A DNA stretch of 64,000 nucleotides from Orbilia blumenaviensis (GCA_036872755.1 JAVHNS010000007.1:1364001-1428000), one strand, 5' to 3'. Shown: positions 44,570 to 56,784, counted from the first letter of the stretch. A program made the numbers and translations. The notes: generated from the letters alone by a model not told the origin.

Positions 44570-47355
44570 GCATGCCCTTGAGTGGCACCCGTACGCCCGT
44601 ACTCGTTTACGGAGGAATCTCGGCCTTGAGAACCTGGTCCACCGAAGCCGCTATAGTTCCCGGGAGAAGACGAGTGCTCATACCCTCCAGGAGACATGTA
44701 AGCTTGAGGAGATCCTCCATAAAACCCCTTCGGGTAGCTGCCGTAGTGGCCGTACATCTGCTCGGGGGCTGTTAGTCAACGTAGATAAAAGTGGCCGCAA
44801 AAAACCCGATGCCTCGGCATGGGATAAGAATATGGGGCCGGCAGTATAACTTACAGACATATAGTTATAGTACGGGTAGTACGAAGGGTGCATCGGGTAT
44901 TGGGACGGGTGCTGAGGTCCGCCTTGCTGGGCATTGGCCTGGCCTGGTTGCGATGCCTCATTGCCTTGGAACGACGTCCCAAACCTAGACTGCTGACTTT
45001 GCTGCTGTTGATTACCTGAAACCGCAGCGCCAGATTGGGCGTTATCGAGTGAAGCACCGACACCTCCACCTAAAGCGCTAGAAGAACGGGGTTGGGATGC
45101 AGCTTGGTCGCTTGGCTGATGCTGAGCTTGCTGTTGTCCCTGTCCAGCCGTGTATGGGGAAGAGTAAAAGGCGCCGAAGCCGCCCCTGTTTGGATCATTG
45201 GCACCAGAGTAATACGTTGCGTATGGATCCGCAGAAGGCTGAGAAGGCTGCTGGGCCTGTGTTTGGTAGCCGCCGTATGGAGACTGACCGACGGGGTTTT
45301 GCTGTCCAGAGAGTTGCTGCTGCTGCTGTTGCTGTTGCTGTCCATAGCTGTCGAATTTAGCAGCATCTGCACCGAAGCCAGACTGGCGTGGGACGGATTG
45401 TCCAAGAGACTGAGATGGTTGTTGTTGGAGTTGTTGAGGAGCACTAGGAGACGAGGACAACGGGTTCCCAGATATCGGCTGTTGGATAGGAGGAACCAAA
45501 CCCGGAGCTTGACGGGGAAGAGAAATCGGCTGCTGGGGTTGCTGTTGCTGTTGTAATTGCTGCTGCTGTGGCTGCTGTGGCTGCTGCTGCTCTTGAACTG
45601 GTTGAGCTTGGGCAGTCGGAACAGGTTGCTGAGCAAGAGGAGCAACAGATGGTGTGCTTGCGGCTGGAACCGGTGTGGGAAGGGCTGCCTTTGGCTGGGC
45701 AATTGGAGATTGCTGGGGTGGAGCAACCGTCTCGGGTTTTTCTGGTTGCTCAGCTTCCTCAGGTTCATCGATATCGCCATTTAGGCCCATGCTGCCGAAC
45801 TGGACAGCAGCTCGGTCGACAAAATCACCTCGTGGCATGACTACTGCTTCATGCTGGTCTAACATACGGCGAAGCCCAGATCGGTGACCAGGAGCACGAT
45901 GTGCTGGCGGAAGTCCTTTCGAAATTTGCAATGGAGCAGAGATTGGTAGGGGTGTCGTTGCAACGGTGCTTGCAGCCGTAGATGTCGGTGGGGCCGGCGC
46001 TACATTTTCGATCTTTTCCAAGTTTTCCTCAGTCAATTTATCCAGTCCAGGAGATGGGAGAGATTCAGGGGTTTCCTCGGGGGTATCCTCGGCGGTAGTT
46101 TCCTCAGGGTGTTCCTCGGCAGCAGGTCCAGGTTCATCGTGATCCTCAGTTACCTTTGTAGTTTCCGGAACGGCTGTCGGAACGACCGATTCTGGTTGTG
46201 GGACAGCAGATGTCGAAATAGCGGGGACGGCTGGTGCGACGATGGGGGATTTCTTAATGACGGGTGTGACAACGGGTGGTGGGAGAGAGGCCGTGGTTTC
46301 TTGTGGAGGCTGAGCAATCGTGGTAGGGGGGACGGTGGGTTCGGTGACAGGAGCTGGAGGTTCGACCTTAGTCTCGGGAGGGCTCTGTGGTTTCTTGGAA
46401 ACAACGGGGGCAGGGACGGGAACAGGTTGTGGTTGTGGGGGAGGTGGTGGTGGTGCTGAATGCAATAAACTGGCCCATGTCTTCTTTGGTGGTTCTGCTG
46501 GGACACTGCTCTTTGCTGCAGGCTTCTCGGAAGCGGTCATTGGAGCAACTGGGGTGACGGCCTTGGCCTTCTCGACAAGTGATACGGTTGCTTCTCCGGA
46601 GCCATCCTTCGAACCGGCTTCGCCATCGGCAGCCTCTTCATCCCCGTGAGCTTCTACAGGTAGAGTTTCTTCAGCTCCATTAGTCTTTCCTCCACGGGGA
46701 GCCAACCCACCACGTCCACCACGGAAAGCTCCACGCTCAGCGGTACCACGTACACCTCCGCGGCCACCTCTCCCTCCTTCGAAGGTACCTCTAGCAGACT
46801 TAAACCCGCCACGGCCTGAACGAGATCCTTCATCAGTCGTGTTGGCGGACGAGGTCTTCTGCTGCTTTGGTCTCTCTTTGGTCTTCTTCTTAACATCATT
46901 CCACTGGGCGGCGTGGCCTAGAAGGTCATCAGTGTTAGTAACAATCGTAAGATAGTACCTAGCCGTGAGAGTTTTTGTGGAGGGAGAGGGAGAGGAAGGG
47001 AAGGGAAGGGAAGGGAAGGGAAGACTCGAGCTTATCAGATGGAATTGTGGAGTATACCTTCTGAAATCCTATTGGCAGCAACGTGTGTATCTCCGGATGC
47101 TTCTTCCAGAGGGCCAATCAGGTCGTCTTCAGACCAAGCGGGGAACATCTCCCTCAAAAGAATTAACTCTGAAGCGTATTTTGCCTTAAGCTTTCCGAGT
47201 TCGCCTTGTTCTTCCAGCGGAACTTCGTCGTAGTGGTCCCCATTGGATCTGGTCAGGCCGTTACGACCTCCTCTGCCTATCGCGCCACCACCTCGACCGC
47301 CACGCGACAGTCCCCGCCCTCTGGTGGGCGCTCTCTGAGCCGAAATATCGGACAT
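44062..47355 (-). CDS. DEF1: CUE-domain, Gln-rich protein: RNA polymerase II degradation factor Def1
   Basis: Three exons, 47355..47058, 46917..44855 and 44760..44062, encode about 1019 residues (yeast Def1 738). The start has an RG-rich segment (APTRGRGLSRGGRGGGAIGRGG), then a CUE domain at about residues 55-100 (LKAKYASELILLREMFPAWSEDDLIGPLEEA, HVAANRISEG) that continues into HAAQWNDVKKK, as in Def1. A second RGG stretch follows, then a long Pro/Val/Ala/Glu-rich part and a Gln-rich C-terminal third (QQQQ runs, SQHP, YGSYPKG). By family knowledge Def1 promotes ubiquitin-dependent removal of stalled RNA polymerase II and is processed to enter the nucleus; the Gln-rich end is involved. The last intron skips an AG placed two bases after the CTAAC branch and uses CCCGAG eight bases on, which is needed for frame. 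Exon 1/2 intron is 140 nt. Confidence 0.85.
44540..44571. repeat. CTG/CAG triplet run in DEF1
   Basis: About ten consecutive CAG-type codons (Gln) on the DEF1 strand, with further shorter runs near 45310-45345 and 45540-45595; length may vary among strains. Confidence 0.85.
46994..47022. repeat. GGGAA tandem repeat in a DEF1 intron
   Basis: About five GGGAA units within the first intron of DEF1 (on the coding strand a pyrimidine tract). Confidence 0.8.
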
Positions 47356-50300
47356 TTATGTGATTGTGTGATTTATAATGGTTGGGTTAGAGGATATTTG
47401 GATTCCCAATGGCGTGAATCCGGGGGAAGGGAGGAGGGTTAAAACTGTGGAGAAAGAAAGGGAGGTTAGTTGTTTGGTTTGGTTTGGTTTGGTTTGGTTG
47501 AACTGGTTCGACAACACGAGATTCGTAGGCATGGCATGGTCGATATTTAAAGCAGCACACTATAGTTAGGGCTGGGCCATTCCATTGCCATCCAATGGTC
47601 GTATAAGGCTAAGGAACAGCCAAAGGGACCAAAAGAACCAGAGGAACGGTGAAGCGTGACGCCTTCAGCAGCAGACTATAACCAGACTTGGGCAGAAAGT
47701 GTTTCATAGCGGAGATATCTGAAACAGGATGCCGTGGAAGCTGAAATACTGCATTGTAGATGGTATGTGGGTCGTGATGGCCCAAAAACCAGGCCCGTAA
47801 CATATGTACCCAGTAGCCGGTCATGGAGGGCAGCAAGGGAAAAAAGGAAAAAAGAAAGTGAAAGTGAAAGGGAAAAAAAGAACAGGGAAAAGGGAAGGAG
47901 TATGCTTACAGGATAAACGTCAACCGAGCGAGTAAAAAGCACGGTGAACGAGCTATTCTTGAGAGGAGAAAGTAGTAGATGAAGAGGAAACAGGAGACAG
48001 ATGAAGATGGAGGTGGATGATGAATTCCAGGGAGAAACGGGAGGATTGGGGTCTTGTTCTGAGGGTGGTGATACGAGATACGTCCGACTGATGAAGGACT
48101 GGAGCTAACAAGCAAAACTCAAAGCGAAAGCGAATTTTTGAGATGGTCAGCTGACCGTGCGTAACAAACCTCGCCGACGATGGGGCAAACAGAACAGCTA
48201 CTAACAGTCTAGAGCTAGTTGACAGGGGATACAAACCGAATTCAGGAACCAGAAAGAATTAGATAGAGAGACAAGTTAATTCGAGAGTCTTTGGTAGTGG
48301 TTCGGATGGAGATGAGGAGAGCGGAAGAAGAGGTTGATGATGATGATGACGACGATGACGATGCAGATGGGAGATGAGATGAAAGAGTTGTTGAAGGGAA
48401 GTCAAGAATGAATACTGGATTCAAGTTGTTAACTGTGAAAATGTGTTGTAGACGTCTTTCTTGTCCGCGGCGAGTTGTTGATTTTTATTTTTTATTTTTT
48501 ACTCTACTTTCGTTTCCAGCAGAGGAATAAATGTGGGCAAAAAATCATCGGCAAAATGCTTCAAGTCAGTCGTGATGACCACCGGCCAGCCTTATACTCG
48601 CCTTATTATAGCTGGCAAATCGAACACCTCTTTGTTTGCTACTTCTGCTGCATTAATCCGTTCGTTCGTTGATTCATTGATTCATTCATCGTTACCTACT
48701 AACTAACCGCTCCCACTGCCCTATAGTTCAATACTACATACACACGCCCGGTCCAACATTAGTATTAACATCCAGAGGAAGACATATGTAGACCGATTGC
48801 ATTATAATTGCAGCTAATGTCCAGTCCTACGTTCCGACTAGGCAACTTTGATACTATCCAATAGTAGGTGATGTTGGTCCCAAAGTCGGTAGTATCATGA
48901 TTAAGTGGGCATATTAAGCAGTTATACCAGGGAAATTAACTATACGTCAATGGATACGGAGTACACCCGAAAGGATCCAAAGGCACCGCCAGCATGAAGG
49001 AATTGGAGATGCGATATCGATATCCCATGCCGTATATGCGTACCCCCGCTCAGAACACCAAAGTAATTATCACCGGCTATTTTATCCAGCCGTACGGGTT
49101 GCATCAGGTTCCCCTCTTCATATTTCAACCAGTGTGTCAAAAAGGGGGGCTGTTGCATTGCATTAATATTTGCCACTGAAGAGTATGCAGGATTGAAATA
49201 CAACAACCGGCAGGCATAAAGCCAAGCGCATTACAAGGCCCAAATGAAGATCCAACTGCCAACTTTCCTTCACCTATCCGATCGGTTGTGTGTAATACAT
49301 CTATATTAGTATATCAGTCCATGCTCAATTCGATCCAACTTTTAGATTATTTTAGACCCTAATTAATGATATATATATCCTAAACTATTAACGAAAGCTA
49401 ATAGGCTAGGTAGTTACAGCAAGAGGTGCGGTTTAGGACCCTTGCCCGCTAACACCTAAAGCTAAAGCTACAACACCCTAATATATCGAGTACCTAAATC
49501 GATCTATAACCTTGGATCAAGCTAGATCTCGCGGGATAGGTTTTAAAATAGCTCCGGAATATTTATATTTAAATTGGCAACCGCGTCCTCAATAATTTCA
49601 TCCATCCAACTCACGACCAATCTTGAGTGTCACAACAAATTATGTTCACCACAGAAGCTAGCTTGAAGCACCAGTTCACAAAAATTCTAAAACATTTCCT
49701 TTGCCAATCATTTCATGCATGTGTGCAGATGGATGTCTCAGAAATGGAAGAATACGATAAGATCATTCAGGTACGCGATCCAGCTGGCCGCCTTTTCCTA
49801 ATGGCCAGTGTTGCATGTGCGAGATCTGGGTACCGATACTGACAGCTGGTTAGCAAAAACCCGTATCAGGATTTCTTGATCGGAGGTTTTAATGTTTATA
49901 TTGACGGGCGAGCCACTAATATCTCCCTAGGAAAAAGATATATCGGCATAGTTAATTGAATTCAAGGATCTTAAAATATTAAATATCAACCCAGCTTGCA
50001 GCTGTGATCGCTACGAGGATTAATCGATTCGAACTCGGCTCCAAAAAATCAATTTCTCACTCTGGACTCCTCCCTGTATCGAGTTAATTTTACTTGTGCT
50101 GCAGTCTTGGCCGGTACTGGTTCCGATAATGTGGGGACCACAGTCATCCAACGGCGCGGCGCGGCTCGAAAAAATCCGGGGTGGGCAACTGGGAATGTCT
50201 GGGCATATCGCATGAGACAAGGGTGTCAATGCGGATATCAAGCACAGAAACTCACCAATTTCTTGGGTGTTGCAAACCGATGCATGTATACAGAGGACCC

Positions 50301-51933
50301 CCGATTTTCGATTGCATTTGAAAAATGTCGAAACTAGTTTATTTTAGCATGATGTTGCAATAAAGCTAATTTTCTTTTTAGATTTGTAGAAGGTAGGTTT
50401 ATCGACGCATCGTGGCGTTAGATATATACCCATATCGTGGCAGGTGTGGCCCCAGACCGCGTCGAGCTAACAAACCTCGTGCTGCCCCAGCTCTTTTACT
50501 CTCTGATACAAACATTCACGACAAACCCAGTTCACCGAGTCACGCATCCCTCACCAACTCTTTAAGTCACAATTGCCTCGTTTTTATACCCCGAAAATCA
50601 GACGCCGGCCGGGTCTCGAAAAGCTACACGACCGTCTTCAAGACGTTTGGTAGCTAAACTCCAGAATACGTACCAAACTTCAAGGTCTGCTTTTCTGTCC
50701 CCATATCATTGCTAGATATCTCATTTAGCTACAGGCCAAGCAATCATACAGTGCCACCTAGGTAACTGGTCTCTGCTAGTTCGCATCTCTCGTATACATG
50801 GCCCACGGCGTGTATAGCGACCGTAATCCCAACAGCCAACCACAACCGAATCAACGTCCTATAAATGCATATGCTGGACGCCTACCTAGGGTGATTGGCA
50901 TAATTTATGTACACACTCTTTATGAGCTCGTTTAGTATCAATCCATTGTACACCTAGCAGGGTAAGTTTATAAAATCATGATGTGAACCTCATAAACTCC
51001 AGCTCGGGAAATTCCCACAAAGGGCCTATACAACGTAATCCTTAGTAGCATGACGTCATCAGCTCCTGGTCCTTTAGACCGACGACTTTCTCCTTTCAGT
51101 AATATTATAATTTCCCTAGTGCCTCCAAAACTTTGCTCCACAGTGTGTTTCTTCAAAGCAACTGTAAGGATCTCGCTCGCGATCGAGAGTACGTGCCGTC
51201 AAGTAGTACCGATATCTGTTAGTAATCATGTAACATCTGCTCCCGCTCCCCCCTCCACATTCCAATCCACAGCTTGCAGCCAGCTCTTTTTTTCGATTGG
51301 GTCAAAAATCGAACTCGTTTTATCCTGGTAACACCGCATTCCCACACTTCCCATCTATCCAGCCCCAGGATATAATAATATTACGTTTACGACAGCAAGC
51401 ACAGGTCTCCAAAAATTAAAAAAAAAAAGTCCAGCCCCTCGATCGATCTGTATAACACCCACCCACACACACACACACTCTCTCTCTCTCTCTCTCTTTC
51501 CCTTTCCCTTTCCTTTCCCCATTTCCCCATCTTTCTTTCTTACCCCAGTACTTAAGGAGGTACTTGGTATCTTTAAATTCCTTGCTGCTTTCTGCGCAAC
51601 ACCAGCCTTTACTATAATTGAATGGGTCAAGATTTCCTTCTTATAGCCTTCTTCCCTTTGGGCCTTTCTCTCCCTCCCTCCAATTGAGCTGTATAGCTTT
51701 TAGACTTTTTCCCTCTGCCAGCTTCCAGACCTCACTTCCTTGTCTTTCCCTCACCAAAGCCTTAAGCCTTAAGGTTTCTAATATCCTTTTTTAAACCTCC
51801 GAGAGACAATCCTACACCTCCCAACTACCAACTTTAGCTCTCAATAAACATTAACTAGCACCTCCCATCGAATTTAATCAAATTTCTTGAAACTTCATTT
51901 TTTTTATTTCCAACAAAATCGAACCGGAGAAAA
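47356..51933. other. Gene-poor stretch of 4.6 kb
   Basis: No exon chain supported. Contains a TTTGG repeat (47472-47499), purine and pyrimidine tracts near 47830-47890, GAT-type repeats at 48330-48370 and, close to the next gene, an AC/CT microsatellite (51462-51520). Leader of DEF1 and promoter of the TUDOR gene lie at the two ends. Confidence 0.5.
51462..51520. repeat. AC then CT microsatellite and CCTTT repeat
   Basis: About seven AC units, then about ten TC units, then CCCTTT units, about 430 nt upstream of the TUDOR-gene start; such pyrimidine tracts are common in fungal promoters. Confidence 0.8.
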
Positions 51934-53308
51934 ATGGCGGATATCAAGCCTGGGGATGAAGGTAAGCGCTTTTTGATTGGTTGATCGCGACTGGTTTCCT
52001 TTGTTGTGATTGGTTGGCGGCGTTTTCTTTTGGTTTTGGTTTGGGAAGATCGATGCCGAGGAAACGACGTCACAGGATGACATTTAGGTCACACTCGATA
52101 ATTCCCCGGATTCATATATATATATATATATGAATTTATAGCGGCAATTGGTTTGGCTTCTTTTGCGAATGGGTTTTACGGTCGTATATATTTCGTCGTT
52201 ATTATTGTAAACGGCCAATTTGTTACTACTGTTTTTTTTTTTTTTTTTTTTAAAATTTGTTCTATGAATGACGTCTATACATTTGGAACTCCATCCCTTC
52301 AATCACCACTATCAATTGGTCTCGTTAGCTATCAATCAAAAGATCAAAATCATAAAAAATAAAAAATAAACAAATAAGTAAAAACACTAACGAAGAATGC
52401 CCTACCCAGCCCAATGGAAGTGGGGCCAAGGCCGCCCAACCGGCACAGTCACCGAAGTCGCCGACCAAGGCTCCCTTTCAATCCAATCCTCCAACGGGAA
52501 CACCATAACCCGCAAGGCCGACGCCAACAATCCTGCCGTGCACTTGAAGCAAGATTCCGGCACTGATGTCGTCAAACGTGCCAGCGAGCTCGAAATCGTG
52601 TCAGATGAGCCTGATCAAGATGACGAAAACAAGAATGAGAAATCAAACACTGAAGATGGGAAGTTACGAAAGCCGTTTCCTGCACCTCGACAGTCTGCGC
52701 CGATATCTAGGCCTGCTGATACGGAGCAGGAAAAAGAAGAGGCGAATTTATCGATTGAAGAGCAGGCTAAACTTGCTGAGGAGAGGGATAAAAAGACGGA
52801 GGGTAGTGGTGGTGGGCAGACTACCATCCATGGACATACTAATGGTGAACCAGCTACAGAGTCTGCTGATACAATGATGGATCTTCGTGAAGAAGTCCAA
52901 GCTCGGGAGCCGTCTCCGGAGAAACAGTCGACTGTTGATGCCTCTGTTGGCGAAAAACGTGGTCGATCTGAGGAGCCTGCTGCCACTTCAAATGAGCAGC
53001 CGGTCACTTCTGGATCTGCTGAGAAGAAGGAGTCAAAAGAAGATCAACAAGAGGCTGAGGCCCCTGAGCCAGAAACAAAGAAGCCAAGGGTCGAAGAGCC
53101 AACAGCTAAAGTGACAGACCCAACTGCTCCGGAGTCAACTGAGCTTGATGCTAAGCCGACAGAGACTGCTGAATCATCTTCTGAGCCACCAAAGAAGAAA
53201 GCTGGCCGACCAAAGAAAGAAGAGACCAGAGCTGCTCCAGGGGAGAGGAAGAACAGCATCTCTTCAAGGACCAGGTCCAAAGCCAACGCTGAAGAAGTTT
53301 CTATTTAA
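51934..53308 (+). CDS. Hva1-type TUDOR domain protein with AT-hook-like tail
   Basis: Exon 1 is 51934..51961 (MADIKPGDE) and exon 2 is 52410..53308, across a 448-nt intron (GTAAGC...ACCCAG), giving 308 residues. The spliced start reads KPGDEAQWKWGQGRPTGTV, then GNTITRKADANNPAVHLKQDSGTDVVKRASEL; this is the pattern of the Hva1_TUDOR (DUF2945) domain, residues 4-62, and the join restores the domain exactly, which supports the intron over the internal ATG at 52397. The rest is acidic and disordered (Glu/Ala/Pro/Ser/Thr) with KKPRVEEP and, near the end, KKKAGRPKKEE, an AT-hook-like basic motif. By family knowledge the domain is small and of unknown function, often in hypervirulence-associated or stress proteins; a nuclear place is inferred from the tail. 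The long intron carries a T20 tract and a TA microsatellite. Confidence 0.85.
52112..52132. repeat. TA microsatellite in TUDOR-gene intron
   Basis: About nine TA units inside the 448-nt first intron; T20 follows at 52232-52251. Confidence 0.85.
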
Positions 53309-53900
53309 AACTTCCCTATCGATCACCCTACCTAAAAGAAAGGGCCGTTATAAAAGTCTCCTTTGAATCGAGAATCCTGTACTTTCCTTTTTGATTAGTA
53401 GTAAACCCCTGTATCTTGTATTTCTCCTTGGAACGGACTCTGGACAAAGGCGATATGAAATTCGGCGTCTCTCCTTTATTGGCAAACGGATGTATAGTAA
53501 ACGAATAGTACTTTCTTTTTATTTCTATTTCCGTCCTTCTTCTTCGCATATGATCTACTGTCATGACTTGAAAGATTTTACATGGGAGAAATATGCATAT
53601 CTCAATTCTGGACAGACGCGAGCTAGACCGGGGCCCTGTGTTGCCGCACTCGATCCGAAAAATGCAACATTTGAGCTGTCGAGCTCGACATTTCGGCTAA
53701 CCTCGCCTGCAGGCCAGCGTGCAGGCATTCCGCAGCAACCGCTTCGGCATTTCCTTTCCCCAAGTTGCCTACCTACATTTCACCCGTTTCTAATCCTTCA
53801 CTTCCCTTTCTTCCTTCGTGCTCTCTATCTTTCTTTCTATCCATCTATCCTAATTAGACGCTACGACTTCACCAGCTTTCACAACGTCACCAAATTTACT
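53309..53900. other. Leader/promoter region between TUDOR and SurE genes
   Basis: About 590 nt. A plus-strand open frame spans 53391-53957 without any domain-like content. The last 180 nt are pyrimidine-rich, as expected of a fungal leader, and end in the SurE start codon. Confidence 0.5.
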
Positions 53901-55114
53901 ATGCATATTCTCGTAGGCTCCCCTCCAATGCAATGCAAATGCTATACTACAAGCTAGACTAACTCCTGGCTCCCTGTATTGCCACCATAACAGCTCACAA
54001 ACGATGACGGTCCACCGTCCGAATCCTCTCCCTTCATAAAATCCCTAATTACCTCCCTCCGCGACCGCGGCCACACCGTCTCAGTCTGCATCCCCGCCGA
54101 TCAAAAATCCTGGATCGGAAAAGCCCATATCATCGGGCACCATCCAAAAGCAACATTTTACCAGCCAGATAACGAAAAAACAGAGGAAACACCTCGAACG
54201 GATGGTGGTGAAGAATGGGTGTTGATAAATGGGACTCCGGCGAGTTGTACGCAGATTGGATTATTTCATTTGTTTAAGGAGAAGGGGAAGATTGATCTTG
54301 TGGTTTCGGGGCCGAATTTTGGAAGGAATTCGTCGGCGGTTTATGCTCTCAGTAGTGGGACTTTGGGAGGGTCGTTGGAGGCGGCTTTAGTATGTCTGTT
54401 CTTCCTGAGCTTGCTGGAGAGCTTATATTCCCATTGCTCTAAAATATCGAGAAGAGGAGAGCATGAGAAAAAAGAACAAGTTCACTAACTAAAAGATACA
54501 ATTATAACAAATACAGAGCGGCGCGAAATCCATCTCCGTTTCCTACGCCTACAAAACCCGTGATCACGACTGGGGAGTCGTCCAAGAAGCCTCCGACATC
54601 TCCGCCAAGATCATAGAAAACCTCTACGCAAACTGGCCGACCGATAGCTCCGTTGACATCTACTCCGTGAACGTACCGCTGGAAGCAGGCGTCTACCACT
54701 CCAAAATCTTATTCACACATATCCTTCAGAATACCTGGGGTGGATGCTATAAAGCTATTCAAACCAATCAGGAGGAAGAGGACCCAGGGAAGCTTGAGAA
54801 GGCTACCAGAGATGGGGTTTCTACGCCTGCCGAGGAGGGTGGCACAGAAGAAGCTACGGCAAAACTGATGGAGAAGTATAGGTTTAAGTGGGCACCGAGG
54901 TTTATTGACGTTGAGAAATCAGCAAAGGAGGAGGGTGCAGTTGGCAGTGATGCCTGGGCTTTGATGCAGGGATTCATTAGGTTCGCTCCATTCTCAATGC
55001 CATTTTATCCTTTCTTACACTAGAGCAGTACTGACGGTATAGTATAGTGTAACGCCGTTGAAGGCCAATTTCATGCATGCCAGCGCCCGGATCGGTGACG
55101 AATTAAAATTATAG
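53901..55114 (+). CDS. SurE-type phosphatase domain protein (N-terminal half of Pby1)
   Basis: Four exons, 53901..53912, 53994..54389, 54517..54980 and 55048..55114, give 312 residues; the first coding exon has 12 nt (MHIL). The join restores the SurE start MHILLTNDDGPPSESSP, with the metal-binding Asp-Asp in NDDG. Further blocks are SVCIPADQKSWIGKA, INGTPASCTQIGLFHLF, VVSGPNFGRNSSAVYALSSGTLGGSLEAA and SVTPLKANFMHA near the end. Family knowledge: SurE proteins are metal-dependent phosphatases acting on nucleotides and related phosphates. In yeast this domain is fused to a tubulin-tyrosine-ligase domain in Pby1, a protein linked to P-bodies. Here it ends in its own stop (TAG, 55112), and the TTL half begins 306 nt later as a separate frame. 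The last acceptor is the second of two overlapping TATAG sites, chosen for frame. Confidence 0.88.
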
Positions 55115-55420
55115 ATTCTAGATTAGATTTGGATTTAGATTTCCGTCATTGCATGTATCTGCATGCCACGGGGCCGTAGATAAGCGAGCGTTGTGGCGCT
55201 TGTTGCATTTATTCGCCCAGCTTCAGTTTATTAAAAGCTAGAGACTTTTTTTTTTTTTTTTTTTTTTTTTACCCGCTTTCTGTAAGTGTATCTGCGCTAT
55301 GCATTTGAGTTAGACATTGCGATATAGAGATAGAAGCACTTTATCCTTCCATTTTCCTATTATTCTCATTATTCTTATTCTTCTTATTTTCTCTTTTCTC
55401 ATCTTCTCTGAGACAAAACA
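55115..55420. other. Spacer between SurE and TTL genes
   Basis: About 306 nt with a run of 25 T (55246-55270) followed by a pyrimidine-rich leader (TTATTCTT units) and the TTL start. The presence of stops and of a leader-like tract argues that the two halves are separate transcripts. Confidence 0.55.
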
Positions 55421-56710
55421 ATGGCGGAATCAACTCCAGAACTCCACGCCCTGATCGATTACACCGACGACAAAACCTACGTCCAACCTCTCATCGAATC
55501 CGCCATCCACAAGCACCTTCCGTCTGCCAAACTCCTCCAGAACCCCACCACCCTCCCCTCAAAAACTCCCCTCCTAACATGGACCTCCTACGAATCCCTC
55601 GACTTCCAAACCCTGCTCTCCAACCCCACCACCAACCTCTTCAACGCGTACATAATCCGCAAAGCCCTAATTCGAAAACACTACCTCCTCCACACCATAG
55701 AAAGCTACATCAAAAAGAATCCAACGAGCATATTAAAAACCGCTGCACCAGTAAGTGTGGAGTTTGAAGTCGACTATGCTGAGTTTTTGGACGAGGCTTT
55801 GGTGGAAGGGTATGAGCTTTTGGAAAGTTTGGAAAAGAATGCTGAGTTGGAGGGGGATAGTAGGGAATGGTGGATTTTGAAACCGGGTATGAGTGATCGC
55901 GGGGTTGGGATTAGGTTGTTTTCGACTATGGAGGAGTTACAGGCTATTTTTGAAGGGTGGGAGGAGCCGGAGTCTGATGAAGAAGATGATGAAGAAGAAG
56001 AAGATACGGAAACCCCATCTGGAGATAATAAGGAAAAGCAGGGAAATGGCGTCGTAACCTCCCGACTACGACACTTTGTAGCGCAAACATATATCCCACC
56101 AATGCTCCTCACGCCTAAACAGGATACCGGATCGGGTCCTCGAAAATTCCACATAAGAACCTACGTCCTAGCTTACTCCGCCTTAAAAGTCTACATCTAC
56201 AAAAATATGCTAGCACTTTTCGCCGCAAGCGCATATACACTACCGTCACAACTCCAAGATGTAACATCCGACACTACAGACCTATCAGCGCATCTGACAA
56301 ACACCTGCCTCCAATCCGGTGTTCACGACGGTAGCGTCATACCCTTTTGGAAACTATCTGAGCTATTCACAGTAGAGAAAGAAACAGTGGAAGGATGGTA
56401 TTCTCAGCTTCGAGAAATCACGGCTGATGTTTTTAAGGCTGCTGTTAGTGGGGGGAGAATACATTTCCAACCTCTGCCAAATGCATTCGAGGTCTTTGGG
56501 TTTGACTTTTTGGTCGGTGAGGATGGGGGAGTTAGGATTTTGGAGGTTAACGCTTTTCCAGATTTCAAACAAACTGGTGAAGAAGAGAAGGAACTTGTAG
56601 CTGGATTATTTGATGGTGTCGTTGGGGTTATCAAAAATTTTTTCGGTGAAAAGGGAGAGGAAGATGAGAGGATGGATAAGGTACTTGATGTAGAAGTCGG
56701 CGGGTTCTAA
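55421..56710 (+). CDS. Tubulin-tyrosine ligase-like protein (C-terminal half of Pby1)
   Basis: Intronless, 429 residues, start ATG at 55421 after AAAACA, a good context. The ATP-grasp core is visible: NAYIIRKALIRKHYL, then WWILKPGMSDRGVGIRLFS (residues about 150-168), an acidic linker (EEDDEEEEDTE), FVAQTYIPPMLL, KFHIRTYVLAYSALKVYIYKNMLALFAA, LTNTCLQ, and FDFLVGEDGGVRILEVNAFPDFKQTG near residues 365-390. These are the K..., R-x-Y and E-x-N residues of TTL-type ligases. By family knowledge such enzymes join an amino acid to a protein tail with ATP; the fungal Pby1-type members have no proven substrate. It lies just after the SurE gene, the partner domain in fused Pby1. Confidence 0.9.
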   Translation: MAESTPELHALIDYTDDKTYVQPLIESAIHKHLPSAKLLQNPTTLPSKTPLLTWTSYESLDFQTLLSNPTTNLFNAYIIRKALIRKHYLLHTIESYIKKNPTSILKTAAPVSVEFEVDYAEFLDEALVEGYELLESLEKNAELEGDSREWWILKPGMSDRGVGIRLFSTMEELQAIFEGWEEPESDEEDDEEEEDTETPSGDNKEKQGNGVVTSRLRHFVAQTYIPPMLLTPKQDTGSGPRKFHIRTYVLAYSALKVYIYKNMLALFAASAYTLPSQLQDVTSDTTDLSAHLTNTCLQSGVHDGSVIPFWKLSELFTVEKETVEGWYSQLREITADVFKAAVSGGRIHFQPLPNAFEVFGFDFLVGEDGGVRILEVNAFPDFKQTGEEEKELVAGLFDGVVGVIKNFFGEKGEEDERMDKVLDVEVGGF

Positions 56711-56784
56711 TCAGGACCTGGGATTTCTAAGAAGGAAGGGTATAAGAACGACGAAAGGTTATTACTAGCAACTACCTAGAAATG

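Noticed and set aside
53391..53957. 188-codon plus frame upstream of the SurE gene
   Set aside because: It covers the TUDOR 3' UTR and SurE leader; its last codons merely share frame with the true SurE start MHIL. No domain content.
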